Made by a program: the position numbers and the translations under genes. Source: Caldifarciminota bacterium (GTDB taxonomy: Bacteria > Hydrothermota > Tepidihabitantia > Tepidihabitantales > DTDR01). From it: a DNA stretch of 55,717 bases. Every line of letters starts with the position of its first letter. The stretch's first letter is position 1. Shown here one piece after another: positions 1-7,990 of the stretch. The DNA is taken from the NCBI GenBank assembly GCA_025060715.1, contig JANXBG010000010.1, forward strand, positions 1-55,717. Reading direction: 5' to 3'. The notes beneath the pieces were generated by a model. The model was given only the letters and a program-made list of their open reading frames with translations, searched no databases and was not told the DNA's origin.

Positions 1-282
1 ATATAATCCAAAACCATCAATGTATATTTTATTCAAATCTTTGTAAGAAGAATAGTTAGGTAGAAATATTCTTTTTTCAATCTTTTCCTTTTTAACAATT
101 TTTCCTTTTAAAAAGAAATTTATTTTATAAGAAAAGAAAGCGGTATCCCCTATTACCTTCTCGGGTTGAAGAGAAGTAAGAGGAAGAGAGTAATAAAATT
201 CAACAAAAGAAAAAGTATCCTCTGCCCAAAAGATTCCATAATCAAAAGATAGAATTTTCAAAAATAATAACAGAGAAATCAT
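1..282 (-). CDS. GWxTD-family protein, partial (C-terminus outside the window)
   Basis: Not in the ORF track because it runs off the left edge. Reading the minus strand from an ATG at 282 gives about 94 codons without a stop. The ATG overlaps the TGA of the upstream gene as ATGA, so the two are translationally coupled. The N-terminus has a short hydrophobic leader and then a segment (VEFYYSLPL) like the start of the beta-sandwich found in GWxTD-domain proteins of FCB-type bacteria. It is therefore probably a paralogue of the next gene. The family is extracytoplasmic and its function is poorly known. The C-terminal half, which would carry the GWxTD motif, lies outside the window. Confidence 0.6.
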   Translation of the reverse strand, partial: MISLLLFLKILSFDYGIFWAEDTFSFVEFYYSLPLTSLQPEKVIGDTAFFSYKINFFLKGKIVKKEKIEKRIFLPNYSSYKDLNKIYIDGFGLY

Positions 283-1322
283 TTCTCACTTACTAAAATA
301 TATTCACCAAATCCTCGCAAATCCACAAATAGGAATTCTTTATTATAGCGGTAATAATACCATTTAATATAAGGTTTTTTATCAATTTCGTAGGGAAAAT
401 TTTCTATATGATCAGGTTCGCCATATTGAAAATAGATTTTTGCCCGATCAGAAAAAGCTCCCTTATCACCCCGCCCAAAGTTCTTCTCACAATACTCAAT
501 CTTTAAAAAATACTCCTCTTCAGAAATATTTTTCTTTTTCCAAAACTCACGCCATTTCATCTCCCTCTCTCCTCTCTCTGCTTTTTTCAATTCCTCCATC
601 TCGGTAGGAGTGGCTACATAGATTAAATAAGAGATCTTTTTAAAATAATCTTTGTCCGAAAGATAAAAAGGTAAATCTAAAAAGAAAGAAAAACCCTTTT
701 TAATTTTCTTATTAAAAAATTCTATTTTATAATTTCCACTTTGCGAAAAGAGTAAAAAATCAGATAAGAAAATTTTTAAAGGATTTTTAAAAGTATCTTT
801 TTTTATAACCCTCTCCTCAGGATTGATTATCTGATAAAAAATTTCTTTTTCCATCTTATAGGGAGTAATTTGAAAGATTAAAGAATCCTTTATTGATAAT
901 CGGGCATTCTCTCTTTGATTACAGTTAATAAAAAGGGTTGGCTTATTAAGATCAATAATTAACTCCTCCACCCGCATCCTTTCCGAATTGAGATCTTTTA
1001 TTAAAATTTTTATCTTCTTTTTTAAACTTTTTGTAAAAATTTTAAAACTTAATTGACCAGTTTTTAATTTATTACTTAAGGCCTCTTCATAATTATCCAC
1101 AAAGATAGTATCAATTCTTTCTATTAATAAACTATCAACAATCAACTGAATAAAAAAACTACTGTAATAAATTTTGTCTCGATAAAAGAAAATCACACTA
1201 TTATAAGGGATTTTATATTCCAAATTGAAATAAAAGGTATCATAATTGTAAAAATAATTATAATCATAATTAATTTCTAAATCCGATTGATAAAAGATAA
1301 GAAGAGAAAAAAGAAATACCAT
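279..1322 (-). CDS. GWxTD-domain extracytoplasmic protein
   Basis: 347 residues. It starts with a short hydrophobic segment (MVFLFSLLIFY) that looks like an export signal, continues as a beta-rich region, and ends in the family signature. Near residue 290 the motif reads GAFSDRAKIYFQYGEPD, matching the G-W-x-T-D-R-x-x-Y-x-x-x-G-E-P-D pattern with W and T replaced. The C-terminus is rich in W, Y and E as in the family. Biochemical role unknown; members sit at the cell envelope of FCB bacteria. First gene of a unit with the partial paralogue downstream (ATGA overlap). A TTGACT-16-TATAAT promoter ends 8 nt before the ATG, so the mRNA should be leaderless or nearly so. Confidence 0.75.
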   Translation of the reverse strand: MVFLFSLLIFYQSDLEINYDYNYFYNYDTFYFNLEYKIPYNSVIFFYRDKIYYSSFFIQLIVDSLLIERIDTIFVDNYEEALSNKLKTGQLSFKIFTKSLKKKIKILIKDLNSERMRVEELIIDLNKPTLFINCNQRENARLSIKDSLIFQITPYKMEKEIFYQIINPEERVIKKDTFKNPLKIFLSDFLLFSQSGNYKIEFFNKKIKKGFSFFLDLPFYLSDKDYFKKISYLIYVATPTEMEELKKAERGEREMKWREFWKKKNISEEEYFLKIEYCEKNFGRGDKGAFSDRAKIYFQYGEPDHIENFPYEIDKKPYIKWYYYRYNKEFLFVDLRGFGEYILVSEK

Positions 1323-1330
1323 TATTAAAT

Positions 1331-1358
1331 ATTATAAATAATTTTCTTTTAAAGTCAA
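1331..1358 (-). promoter_or_regulatory. Promoter of the GWxTD operon, leaderless type
   Basis: Read on the minus strand: TTGACT, 16-nt spacer, TATAAT, then 8 nt to the ATG at 1322. The expected transcription start falls at or within two bases of the start codon, and no Shine-Dalgarno sequence fits in the gap. Confidence 0.75.
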
Positions 1359-1365
1359 AATAAAA

Positions 1366-1385
1366 TGCGACATACCTTTGTCACA
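1366..1385. promoter_or_regulatory. Inverted repeat, possible operator between divergent genes
   Basis: TGCGACA-tacctt-TGTCACA, two 7-bp half-sites with a 6-bp spacer and one mismatch. It lies just upstream of the -35 box of the GWxTD promoter and about 100 bp upstream of the kinase promoter. The same heptamer (TGCGACA and TGTGACA) occurs at 42843 and 42911 upstream of rimP. Binding protein unknown. Confidence 0.35.
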
Positions 1386-1467
1386 CCCCAAATAATCCAT
1401 CAAACTTTGGTAATATTTATTAAGTTATTGAAATTATATGACTTAAATATATTTTTAAAAATTAAAT

Positions 1468-1495
1468 TTGGCAAATTTTTTGCATATTTTATAAT
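1468..1495 (+). promoter_or_regulatory. Promoter of the histidine kinase; sigma-70 and sigma-54 readings overlap
   Basis: Two readings overlap. One is a sigma-70-like TTGGCA-16-TATAAT (1468-1473 and 1490-1495). The other is a sigma-54-like TGGCAAATTTTTTGCAT with GG and GC separated by exactly 10 nt (GG at 1470, GC at 1482). Either would give a short leader containing the AGGAGG Shine-Dalgarno at 1505-1510. The sequence alone does not decide. Confidence 0.5.
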
Positions 1496-1515
1496 AAACA
1501 GCAAAGGAGGAGTTT

Positions 1516-3393
1516 TTGGGCATAAAGAGGCCTTCCAAATTATTTTTACAAAAACTTTTTAAGATTTTAGATAATTTTCCAGAGTTATTTTATATTTCTG
1601 ATCCCGACACTTATGAGATTATTTATATGAATAAAAAATTAAAAGAACTTATTAAAAAATATAATATTTTTTATGATAAAAAAAATAACCTCTGTTATAA
1701 GATATTTCAAAATCTCTCTTCTCCATGTCCCTTTTGTTCCAATAAGTATCTTTATGAAAATCCCGATAAGCCTTATATTTGGATTCATAAAAATTTAAGG
1801 AATAATCGTTATTATAAATGTATTGACCAATTTTTAAAATTAAAAAATGGTAAGTATTTGAGAGTAGAATTTGCCTTTGATATTACCAATGAAATAAATA
1901 AAAATAAAATAATAAAAGAGTATTATAAAAGATATTATGACCTTTTTGAAAATGTTCCGGCGCCTATTTATATAACAAATGTGGAAGGAAAATTTATAAG
2001 AGTAAATAAAGCAATGAGTAGTTTATTTGGTTATACCAAAGAAGAATTTAGAAATATTAATGCCTTAAATCTTTATTATAATCCAGAAGATAGAAAAAAG
2101 TTTCAAAAGGATATTGAAAAAAAAGGTTATGTAGTAGATTATGAGGTAAAACTAAAAAGTAAAGATGGTAAAATTATAAACTCTCTCTTATCAGCAAGTG
2201 TGATAAAGGACCTTTTTGGAAAAATTGTTGGCTACCAAGGAATAATTAAAAATATAACTTTGGAAAAAGAATATAAAGAATTTCTTAAAGAGACAATTAA
2301 AAGGAAAGAAGAAAAAATAAAAAAATTAGCAGAAGAGAAGGATAGAGAGAGTAAAAAATGTGCTAATCTTCTTATTTATCAAAGTACCTTTGTTCATGAT
2401 TTTAATAATATTTTAGGAACTTTATTAAATAATTATTATCTTATTAAAAATTACTTAAAAGATAATAAATTTTCCGAGATTTACGAAATTTTAAAAAAAG
2501 GAGAAGAATTAATTATTAAAAGCAAAACCTTTATTAATTCTTTATTAAAATTAAGAGAAGAAGGCATAAAAGTTAAAAAATATGTCCCCTTAGCTTCTCT
2601 TATTGAAAGGGTGATAAATTCTTTTGAAAAAAAGAACGAAATTGTCGCAAATATAATTATACCGAAGGATTTAACGGTTTATGGTTATGAAAAACAATTG
2701 GAAATCCTCTTTTTCAATCTGATTAAAAATTCCTGGGAAGCAAAAAGGGAAGAAAAGATTAGAATTGAAATAACAACTGAATTAATCAGCGAGAAAGATA
2801 AAAATTATGTAAAAATCTCTTTCACTGATAATGGTCAAGGGATTAAGAAAGAAGAGTTAGATAAAATCTTTCAACCCTTTTATTCAACAAAAAATCAAAC
2901 AGGTATTGGTTTAAAAATTGTTTCCGAAATTATTAAAAATCATAATGGAAAAATTGAAGTAGAAAGCGAAGTAGATAAATATACCACCTTTCATATTTAT
3001 TTACCGATTTTAAAAGAAACCCCTCTTCCTTTTAAGAAAAAAATTATTTTGGTTGGTGAGGGAGAATTAATAAAGACAGTGAAAGAAATTTTAACCCTCT
3101 TTGACTATGATGTTTTTTATGCCCAAAATTGGGAAGAGGCATTAAAGATTTATTATCAGTTTAAAGAAAAAAAAGAAGCCTTTTTAGGGTTCTTTTATGA
3201 TTCCGGGCGAGAGGCATTAGAAGAAGATATAAAAGAATTTGATAGAATTCTCAATCTAGAACCTGATATAAATATATTCTATTCTTCTTATTTTGTTGAG
3301 CCTAAAGAGTTAATCACCAATAATAATATAATCATTTTAAAGAAACCTTACACTACTGAAGAGTTGATAAGAACAATATCTTGTGTTTCTTAA
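1516..3393 (+). CDS. PAS-PAS hybrid sensor histidine kinase with degenerate receiver
   Basis: 625 residues, TTG start chosen because AGGAGG lies 5 nt upstream. Domains in order: PAS 1 (about 15-125) with cysteines including PCPFC at 70-74; PAS 2 (about 140-250) with the usual NxEGKFI/FGYTKEE/DITxEK-like features; coiled coil (255-285); dimerisation helix with H294 in VHDFNN; HATPase (N401/N405, DNGQG at 438-442, G-rich TGIGLKIV); and a receiver-like domain (507-625). The receiver lacks the usual acidic pair at the end of strand 1 (VGEGE), but keeps a D in FFYDS and a KP near the end. No membrane segment, so a cytoplasmic sensor. No response regulator is adjacent. The NtrB-like kinase layout fits the overlapping sigma-54-like promoter, which is only suggestive. 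It overlaps the convergent glycosyltransferase by 4 bp. Confidence 0.88.
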   Translation: MGIKRPSKLFLQKLFKILDNFPELFYISDPDTYEIIYMNKKLKELIKKYNIFYDKKNNLCYKIFQNLSSPCPFCSNKYLYENPDKPYIWIHKNLRNNRYYKCIDQFLKLKNGKYLRVEFAFDITNEINKNKIIKEYYKRYYDLFENVPAPIYITNVEGKFIRVNKAMSSLFGYTKEEFRNINALNLYYNPEDRKKFQKDIEKKGYVVDYEVKLKSKDGKIINSLLSASVIKDLFGKIVGYQGIIKNITLEKEYKEFLKETIKRKEEKIKKLAEEKDRESKKCANLLIYQSTFVHDFNNILGTLLNNYYLIKNYLKDNKFSEIYEILKKGEELIIKSKTFINSLLKLREEGIKVKKYVPLASLIERVINSFEKKNEIVANIIIPKDLTVYGYEKQLEILFFNLIKNSWEAKREEKIRIEITTELISEKDKNYVKISFTDNGQGIKKEELDKIFQPFYSTKNQTGIGLKIVSEIIKNHNGKIEVESEVDKYTTFHIYLPILKETPLPFKKKIILVGEGELIKTVKEILTLFDYDVFYAQNWEEALKIYYQFKEKKEAFLGFFYDSGREALEEDIKEFDRILNLEPDINIFYSSYFVEPKELITNNNIIILKKPYTTEELIRTISCVS

Positions 3394-4493
3394 CTTTTTA
3401 AAAAATTAATGATAAACTGAGCAATTCTTTTGCGACCATTTATATCTTTAAATTTTTTTAAATTCTCTTTTAACTTATCTCCTAAATCGGTTAAAAGAAT
3501 TTTATCCAAATAAAAAATAATTTCTTTTATGTTTGGCGCATAAAAACCTAATCTATTTTTGGTGATAAATTGGATATTGCCAAGTTCCTGACCATAAAGA
3601 TAATGATAAATTATTATTGGCACTTGGGAAGCAATCGCTTCAGCCAAGGAGATGGATCCAGCCTTTAAAATTGCCACATCACTAATCGCAAAAAGTTCAG
3701 CAATTTTTTCCACATAAGAAAAAATTTTTATTCTCTTTTCTTTATCAAACATTTTTTTAAGTTGATTAAAAAGTTCTAAATTCCTTCCACAAACACAAAT
3801 TAAATAATAATCTCTTTTAGAATAGATTTCTTTCACAATTTTATTAATCTTACCCCAGCCTTCACTACCCCCAAGAATTAAAACCACTTTTTTATCTTTT
3901 TCAATTTGATATTTTCTTTTTAGTTCTTCTTTATTATAATCAAAATCAAATTCTTTTCTTAAAGGAATACCAAAATATTTTGGTAAATTATTTAATTTTT
4001 GATAATCTTTAAAGTAAGGAGAAGAAAAAGGATAGATTATCAAATCAGCCTCTTTTTGAAACCAACTGGTATGATATTTTAAAAATTCAATACCAATAAT
4101 AATAAATTTAATATCTTTATAAAATTTTTTAGCACTCAAAAAAGGGAAATGGTTTAAAAGAGGATGAACCGAAAGGATTGCCTTAATATCAGGATATTTT
4201 CTAAAAAAATCCTCTAAATAAGTGGGTGTGAAAAATTCAACAATTTTATTAAGATAATGATACCACCATTTAGGATAGGTAAAATACCATAAAAACCCCC
4301 AAAAGAAAGGAAAATCTTTTGTTATCTTAGAATAATTTTCTGGAAAATTACAAAAAGGTTTTTTTGTTGCCTCTAAAAAGAAATCGGGAAGATAACTTTC
4401 AATATTATATTTTTCTTTTAATTCTTCGGCTAATGCTCTTGCCACAGTCATATGACCACCACCTGTCTGGGAGGTAAAAAAAAGAATTTTCAT
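3390..4493 (-). CDS. GT28-type glycosyltransferase (MGDG synthase / UgtP-like)
   Basis: 367 residues. The N-terminus FFTSQTGGGHMTVARAL is the glycine-rich acceptor/nucleotide loop of the MGDG synthase and UgtP branch of GT28. The C-terminal half has LILGGSEGWGKI, a typical GT-B second domain start, and AILKAGSISLAEAIASQVPIII, the donor-sugar binding region. Probable role: transfer of a hexose from a nucleotide sugar to a diacylglycerol-type lipid at the inner face of the membrane; substrate is an inference. Monocistronic, with promoter TTGACA-16-TATTAA ending 7 nt before the ATG (leaderless). Tail-to-tail with the kinase. Confidence 0.8.
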   Translation of the reverse strand: MKILFFTSQTGGGHMTVARALAEELKEKYNIESYLPDFFLEATKKPFCNFPENYSKITKDFPFFWGFLWYFTYPKWWYHYLNKIVEFFTPTYLEDFFRKYPDIKAILSVHPLLNHFPFLSAKKFYKDIKFIIIGIEFLKYHTSWFQKEADLIIYPFSSPYFKDYQKLNNLPKYFGIPLRKEFDFDYNKEELKRKYQIEKDKKVVLILGGSEGWGKINKIVKEIYSKRDYYLICVCGRNLELFNQLKKMFDKEKRIKIFSYVEKIAELFAISDVAILKAGSISLAEAIASQVPIIIYHYLYGQELGNIQFITKNRLGFYAPNIKEIIFYLDKILLTDLGDKLKENLKKFKDINGRKRIAQFIINFLKS

Positions 4494-4500
4494 TTAATAA

Positions 4501-4528
4501 TTAATAACAAAATTTATTTATTTGTCAA
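4501..4528 (-). promoter_or_regulatory. Promoter of the GT28-type glycosyltransferase
   Basis: Minus strand: TTGACA, 16 nt, TATTAA, then 7 nt to the ATG at 4493. The -10 box is weaker than elsewhere but position and spacing match the other leaderless promoters. Confidence 0.6.
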
Positions 4529-4685
4529 TTTGTTTATATTGAAAAGTTTTTGACCTATTTTTTATATATCCCAAATTCTTATTATCATTCCATTTTCTTT
4601 AAAATTGGATTTTGGCAAACAGCTTTTTCTCTCCTTCTATTGGCATAAATATTAGTATACTTAACTGATAAACCCACAATAATAC

Positions 4686-4965
4686 CTATACCATATCCTA
4701 TACTGCCCCCTATTTGATAGAAAATAAAATCCCCTTGTCTTATCAATGTGGTACTAAGAAAATATCTAAAAGAATCCCTTATCTATTTTTTAACAAAAGA
4801 ATATATAACTTCCCTAATACCTCCTTTTTCTTTTTTTGGTAATAATATTGGAGATATAAGACCTTGATAATGCCACTAAAAACAAAGGAATATTTTCTTA
4901 TCTTATTAGCCATTATTTCTTCTTACTATATATATATAACGAAGAAAGAGCCCCAAAGGTTAGCA
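4686..4965. repeat. Dispersed 280-bp repeat, copy 1
   Basis: About 280 bp shared with 19343-19623 in the same orientation, with only a handful of differences (two or three transitions plus small indels in the TA run). It fills most of the 540-bp gap between the glycosyltransferase and the lolA-like gene. The minus strand translates over much of its length into a plausible membrane-protein fragment with a glycine-zipper-like stretch (QIGGSIGYGIGIIVGLS), interrupted by a TAG that both copies share. In copy 1 the frame continues past the repeat to a stop near 4588. It is therefore either the remnant of a gene or a non-autonomous element. No terminal repeats or transposase seen. Confidence 0.8.
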
Positions 4966-4997
4966 TTTTTTTAATATCTTTTTTAAACTCAAACAAT

Positions 4998-5025
4998 TTG
5001 ACTTTCTTATTTTAATTATTATAAT
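4998..5025 (+). promoter_or_regulatory. Promoter of the lolA-like operon, leaderless type
   Basis: TTGACT (4998-5003), 16 nt, TATAAT (5020-5025), 8 nt, ATG at 5034. This supports ATG 5034 over the TTG at 5031 used by the ORF track. Confidence 0.78.
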
Positions 5026-5033
5026 AAATTTTG

Positions 5034-5582
5034 ATGAAATATTTTCTTATTTTTCTTTTATTAACAATAATAAAAAACGAAAAAGCCTTATGGGAGAAAA
5101 TTAAAAATTTTTATCTTGATTTAAAAACTCTTTCGGGCGATTTTCTTCAAAGAGAATGTGATGAAGAAACAGGAATCTGCTTGGAATATCGGGGGAAATT
5201 TTATATCAAAAAACCTTACTATTTAAGATTAGAAATAAATGAACCAGAAAAATGGCTGGTAATTGCTGATAAAGAAAGTATTTATTTTTATTACCAAAAA
5301 GATTCCCTTTATCAAAAATTATCAGTAAATGAATTTAATCCCTTTTTAATCTTCTTCACCTTTACCACAGATACCATTCTTCCCAAAATAAAAGAAAAAA
5401 ATAAAATGTATTATTTTTTAGATTTTTCTTTTAAAGATTACCAATTAAGTTTAAGGGTAAAAAAGAAAGAACTTTTAATTGATAAGATTGACTATCAATG
5501 GGCAAAGAAAAAAATAGAAATCTTTCTTTATTCCCAAAAGTTAAATAAAACATTAGCTGATAATTTATTTATCAAAAAATAA
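5034..5582 (+). CDS. LolA-like outer-membrane lipoprotein carrier
   Basis: 182 residues after start correction. An N-terminal hydrophobic stretch (MKYFLIFLLLTII) suggests export to the periplasm. The remainder fits the LolA/LolB fold: LKTLSGDFLQ, then GKFYIKKPYYLRLEI (the strand pair where LolA has GxFxxxxPxxxRW), WLVIADKESIYFYY, and DFSFKDYQLSLRVKK near the end. Family role: shuttling lipoproteins across the periplasm to the outer membrane, which fits the lipoprotein and barrels encoded elsewhere in the window. First gene of lolA-like/thioesterase/rimO; the next start overlaps its stop. Confidence 0.75.
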   Translation: MKYFLIFLLLTIIKNEKALWEKIKNFYLDLKTLSGDFLQRECDEETGICLEYRGKFYIKKPYYLRLEINEPEKWLVIADKESIYFYYQKDSLYQKLSVNEFNPFLIFFTFTTDTILPKIKEKNKMYYFLDFSFKDYQLSLRVKKKELLIDKIDYQWAKKKIEIFLYSQKLNKTLADNLFIKK

Positions 5583-5974
5583 TGCTCATTAAATCAGGTG
5601 ATTACTGTTTTGCCTGTGGCGATAGAAACCCAATCGGTTTTCAATTAAAAATCATTGAAACTGAAAATGGGGTAAAAGCGGAGTTTATTCCTAAAAAGGA
5701 ATATGAAGGTTATCAAAATATTATTCATGGTGGAATCGTTGCTACTTTACTTGATGAAATGATTGCTTGGGCTTGCCGGAAAAAAGGCTATAACGCAGTA
5801 ACTGCTGAATTACAAATTCGTTATAAAAAACCAATGGTTTTAAATAAAAAATATTTCGCTTACGGTAAAATTAGTAAAAAATATTACCGATTAATTATTG
5901 GTGAAAGCGAAGTTTTTGATGAAGAAAAAACTCTTATTGCTTATGCCCAAGCAAAAATGTATCTAATCTCTTGA
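5582..5974 (+). CDS. Hotdog-fold thioesterase (PaaI/YigI-like)
   Basis: 130 residues, the usual length of a single hotdog domain. The N-terminus CFACGDRNPIGFQLKI is typical of the PaaI-like subgroup that begins with a CxxCG motif, and IHGGIVATLLDEMIAWA is the hotdog helix with the catalytic HGG..DE. The core ends in TAELQIRYKKPM. Probably hydrolyses an acyl-CoA, substrate unknown. Starts on the last base of the lolA-like stop and overlaps rimO by 4 bp, so it is translationally coupled in a three-gene operon. Confidence 0.82.
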   Translation: MLIKSGDYCFACGDRNPIGFQLKIIETENGVKAEFIPKKEYEGYQNIIHGGIVATLLDEMIAWACRKKGYNAVTAELQIRYKKPMVLNKKYFAYGKISKKYYRLIIGESEVFDEEKTLIAYAQAKMYLIS

Positions 5975-7260
5975 AAAAATTTTCCCTAATCTTTCTTGGT
6001 TGTCCAAAAAATCAAGTAGATTGCGAAAAAATTGTTTATTCGCTTTTAAAAGAAGGATATTTTATTACTACCAATTTAAAAGAAGCGGAAATTGTTATTT
6101 TAACTACTTGTGCTTTTATTAAACAAGGAGTTAAAGAATGTGAAAATTGGCTTAAAAAATTAATTGCTTTAAAGAAAAAAGGGGTTATTAAAAAAATAAT
6201 CCTTTATGGCTGTTTAGTAGAAAGGGAAAGAGAAGGATTAATAGAAAAATATCCGGAAGTAGATTGTTTTGTTGGTCTTGGTGGACTAAACAAAATTCCT
6301 CTTCTTATTAAAAAGAAAGAAAATTATTATTTGCCAAAAAATAAACAAGTTTTAATCAAAAATTTACCCCGAATTATTACTGAGCCTTTTTCCTATGTAA
6401 AAATTGCTGACGGTTGTAACAATTGCTGTTCTTATTGTTTAATACCGAAAATTCGAGGCAAATATCAATCAAGAGAAATTAAAGAAATAAAAGAGGAAGT
6501 TAAAGAATTGGTTGATTTAGGAATAAAGGAGATTATTTTAATCGCTCAAGATACCACCCTTTATGGCATTGATATTTACCAAAAACCTTCTTTAGCAAAA
6601 TTATTAAAGGAATTAATAAAAATAAAAAATTTAAAATGGTTAAGAATTCTTTATACCCATCCCGCCCATTATGATGATGAATTGATTAGGATTATAAAAG
6701 ATGAAGAAAAGATTGTAAAGTATCTTGATATTCCTATTCAACACGCTTCTAATAGAATTTTAAAATTAATGAACCGACCCTATACCCAAAAAGATTTAAT
6801 CAAACTTTTAGAGAAATTAAGAAAAATTCCCAATTTAGTATTAAGGACAACGGTAATGGTTGGCTTTCCTTACGAAGAAGAAAAAGATTTTTTAGAATTA
6901 TTATCCTTTATTAAGGATTTTAAATTTGAATATTTAGGTTGTTTCATCTATTCCCGAGAAGAAAATACCTTTGCTTATAACTTAGAAAAACAGATAAAAG
7001 AAAATATCAAAAAAGAACGATATCAAAAAATTATGGAAACGCAGCAGAAAATCACTTTTAATTTTCTTAATTCTTTAAAAGGGAAGATTTTTTTAACATT
7101 AATGGAAAATAAAAATCTTGGTCGGGCCTATTTTCAAGCACCCGAAATTGATGGTTATGTTATTTTTAATAAAAAAGATATAAAAATTGGTGAATTTGCT
7201 AATTGTAAAATTTTAGAAAGAAAAGGTTACGATTTGGTTGGTAAAATTATAGAAAAGTAA
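5971..7260 (+). CDS. rimO: Ribosomal protein S12 methylthiotransferase RimO
   Basis: 429 residues. N-terminal MTTase domain with the second iron-sulfur cluster cysteines (LGCPKNQVDCE, TTCAF, YGCL). Radical SAM core with DGCNNCCSYCLIPKIRGKYQSR (CxxxCxxC). C-terminal TRAM-like region ending GYDLVGKII. LGCPKNxVD is diagnostic of RimO rather than MiaB. It methylthiolates an aspartate of ribosomal protein S12 using SAM. Starts with TTG overlapping the upstream TGA. Its 3' end overlaps the convergent PBP4-like gene by 14 bp. Confidence 0.92.
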   Translation: MKKFSLIFLGCPKNQVDCEKIVYSLLKEGYFITTNLKEAEIVILTTCAFIKQGVKECENWLKKLIALKKKGVIKKIILYGCLVEREREGLIEKYPEVDCFVGLGGLNKIPLLIKKKENYYLPKNKQVLIKNLPRIITEPFSYVKIADGCNNCCSYCLIPKIRGKYQSREIKEIKEEVKELVDLGIKEIILIAQDTTLYGIDIYQKPSLAKLLKELIKIKNLKWLRILYTHPAHYDDELIRIIKDEEKIVKYLDIPIQHASNRILKLMNRPYTQKDLIKLLEKLRKIPNLVLRTTVMVGFPYEEEKDFLELLSFIKDFKFEYLGCFIYSREENTFAYNLEKQIKENIKKERYQKIMETQQKITFNFLNSLKGKIFLTLMENKNLGRAYFQAPEIDGYVIFNKKDIKIGEFANCKILERKGYDLVGKIIEK

Positions 7261-7981
7261 AAAACTCATTAAGAAACTGCCAGTAATTTTTTGGTGTTAT
7301 CTTATCATTAATTATTATTGAAAAGATATACTTTTTATCATTCTTAAAATAATAACCACTTAAAGAATAAACATTTTTTAAATAACCCGTTTTAGCAAAT
7401 ATTTGCTTTGGATAATTTAACAATCTCTTTTTCAAAGTTCCCTTTTTTCCGCTAACGGCTAAACTTTTTAAAAACTCTTTCTGATAAGGTGAGAAATAAA
7501 AATAAATCAAAAGATTTATTAAAGTCAAACTGGTCAGACGGTTCTTTTTAGAATAACCACTGCCATCAACAATTTTTAAATTCTCAATTGGTATTTTCTT
7601 TTCCTTTAAAAAGCTTTTAATAATTTTTTCACTACTTGTTTTCTTATATTTTCCAATTAGATAAAAAAGCAAATTGGCTAATTGGTTATTACTTTTACTA
7701 TTTAACTCAAAAAGAATGCGCTTTTTATAATATACTCTACTTGTATATCTCCTTAAATAATTTAAGAAATTTTTATTCCAATTTTCCAAAAGATAACCGC
7801 TTATTAAAAGTTTTAAGTTGGAAGCGGGAATTAAAGGTTTCTTCTCATTATAAGTATAAATAAATCTCTTTTCATTTATTGAATAGAGAACAATACTAAT
7901 TTTTTGGGGATTTAAATGATAACTTTTTATTAAATTTTTTATTTCTAAATTTAGATTGATTAGAATAAGAATAAAAACCAT
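7247..7981 (-). CDS. Short S13/PBP4-like D-Ala-D-Ala carboxypeptidase
   Basis: 244 residues, about half the usual length of PBP4 (about 450-480). All three active-site elements are present: SNLK in PASNLKLLISG (SxxK), DGSGYSKKN (SxN region), and KTG in FAKTGYLKNVYSLSGYY. The size suggests loss of the inserted domains II and III. A short N-terminal hydrophobic segment implies export. Function: trimming or cleaving peptidoglycan stem peptides in the periplasm. It follows mgtE by 9 nt in the same direction and is probably cotranscribed. All three motifs are intact, so I call it a gene rather than a fragment. Confidence 0.75.
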   Translation of the reverse strand: MVFILILINLNLEIKNLIKSYHLNPQKISIVLYSINEKRFIYTYNEKKPLIPASNLKLLISGYLLENWNKNFLNYLRRYTSRVYYKKRILFELNSKSNNQLANLLFYLIGKYKKTSSEKIIKSFLKEKKIPIENLKIVDGSGYSKKNRLTSLTLINLLIYFYFSPYQKEFLKSLAVSGKKGTLKKRLLNYPKQIFAKTGYLKNVYSLSGYYFKNDKKYIFSIIINDKITPKNYWQFLNEFFTFL

Positions 7982-7990
7982 ATTTAAGAA

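Noticed and set aside
1365-1562. 65-residue ORF upstream of the kinase
   Set aside because: Spans the inverted repeat and the kinase promoter and runs into the kinase in another frame; composition not protein-like.
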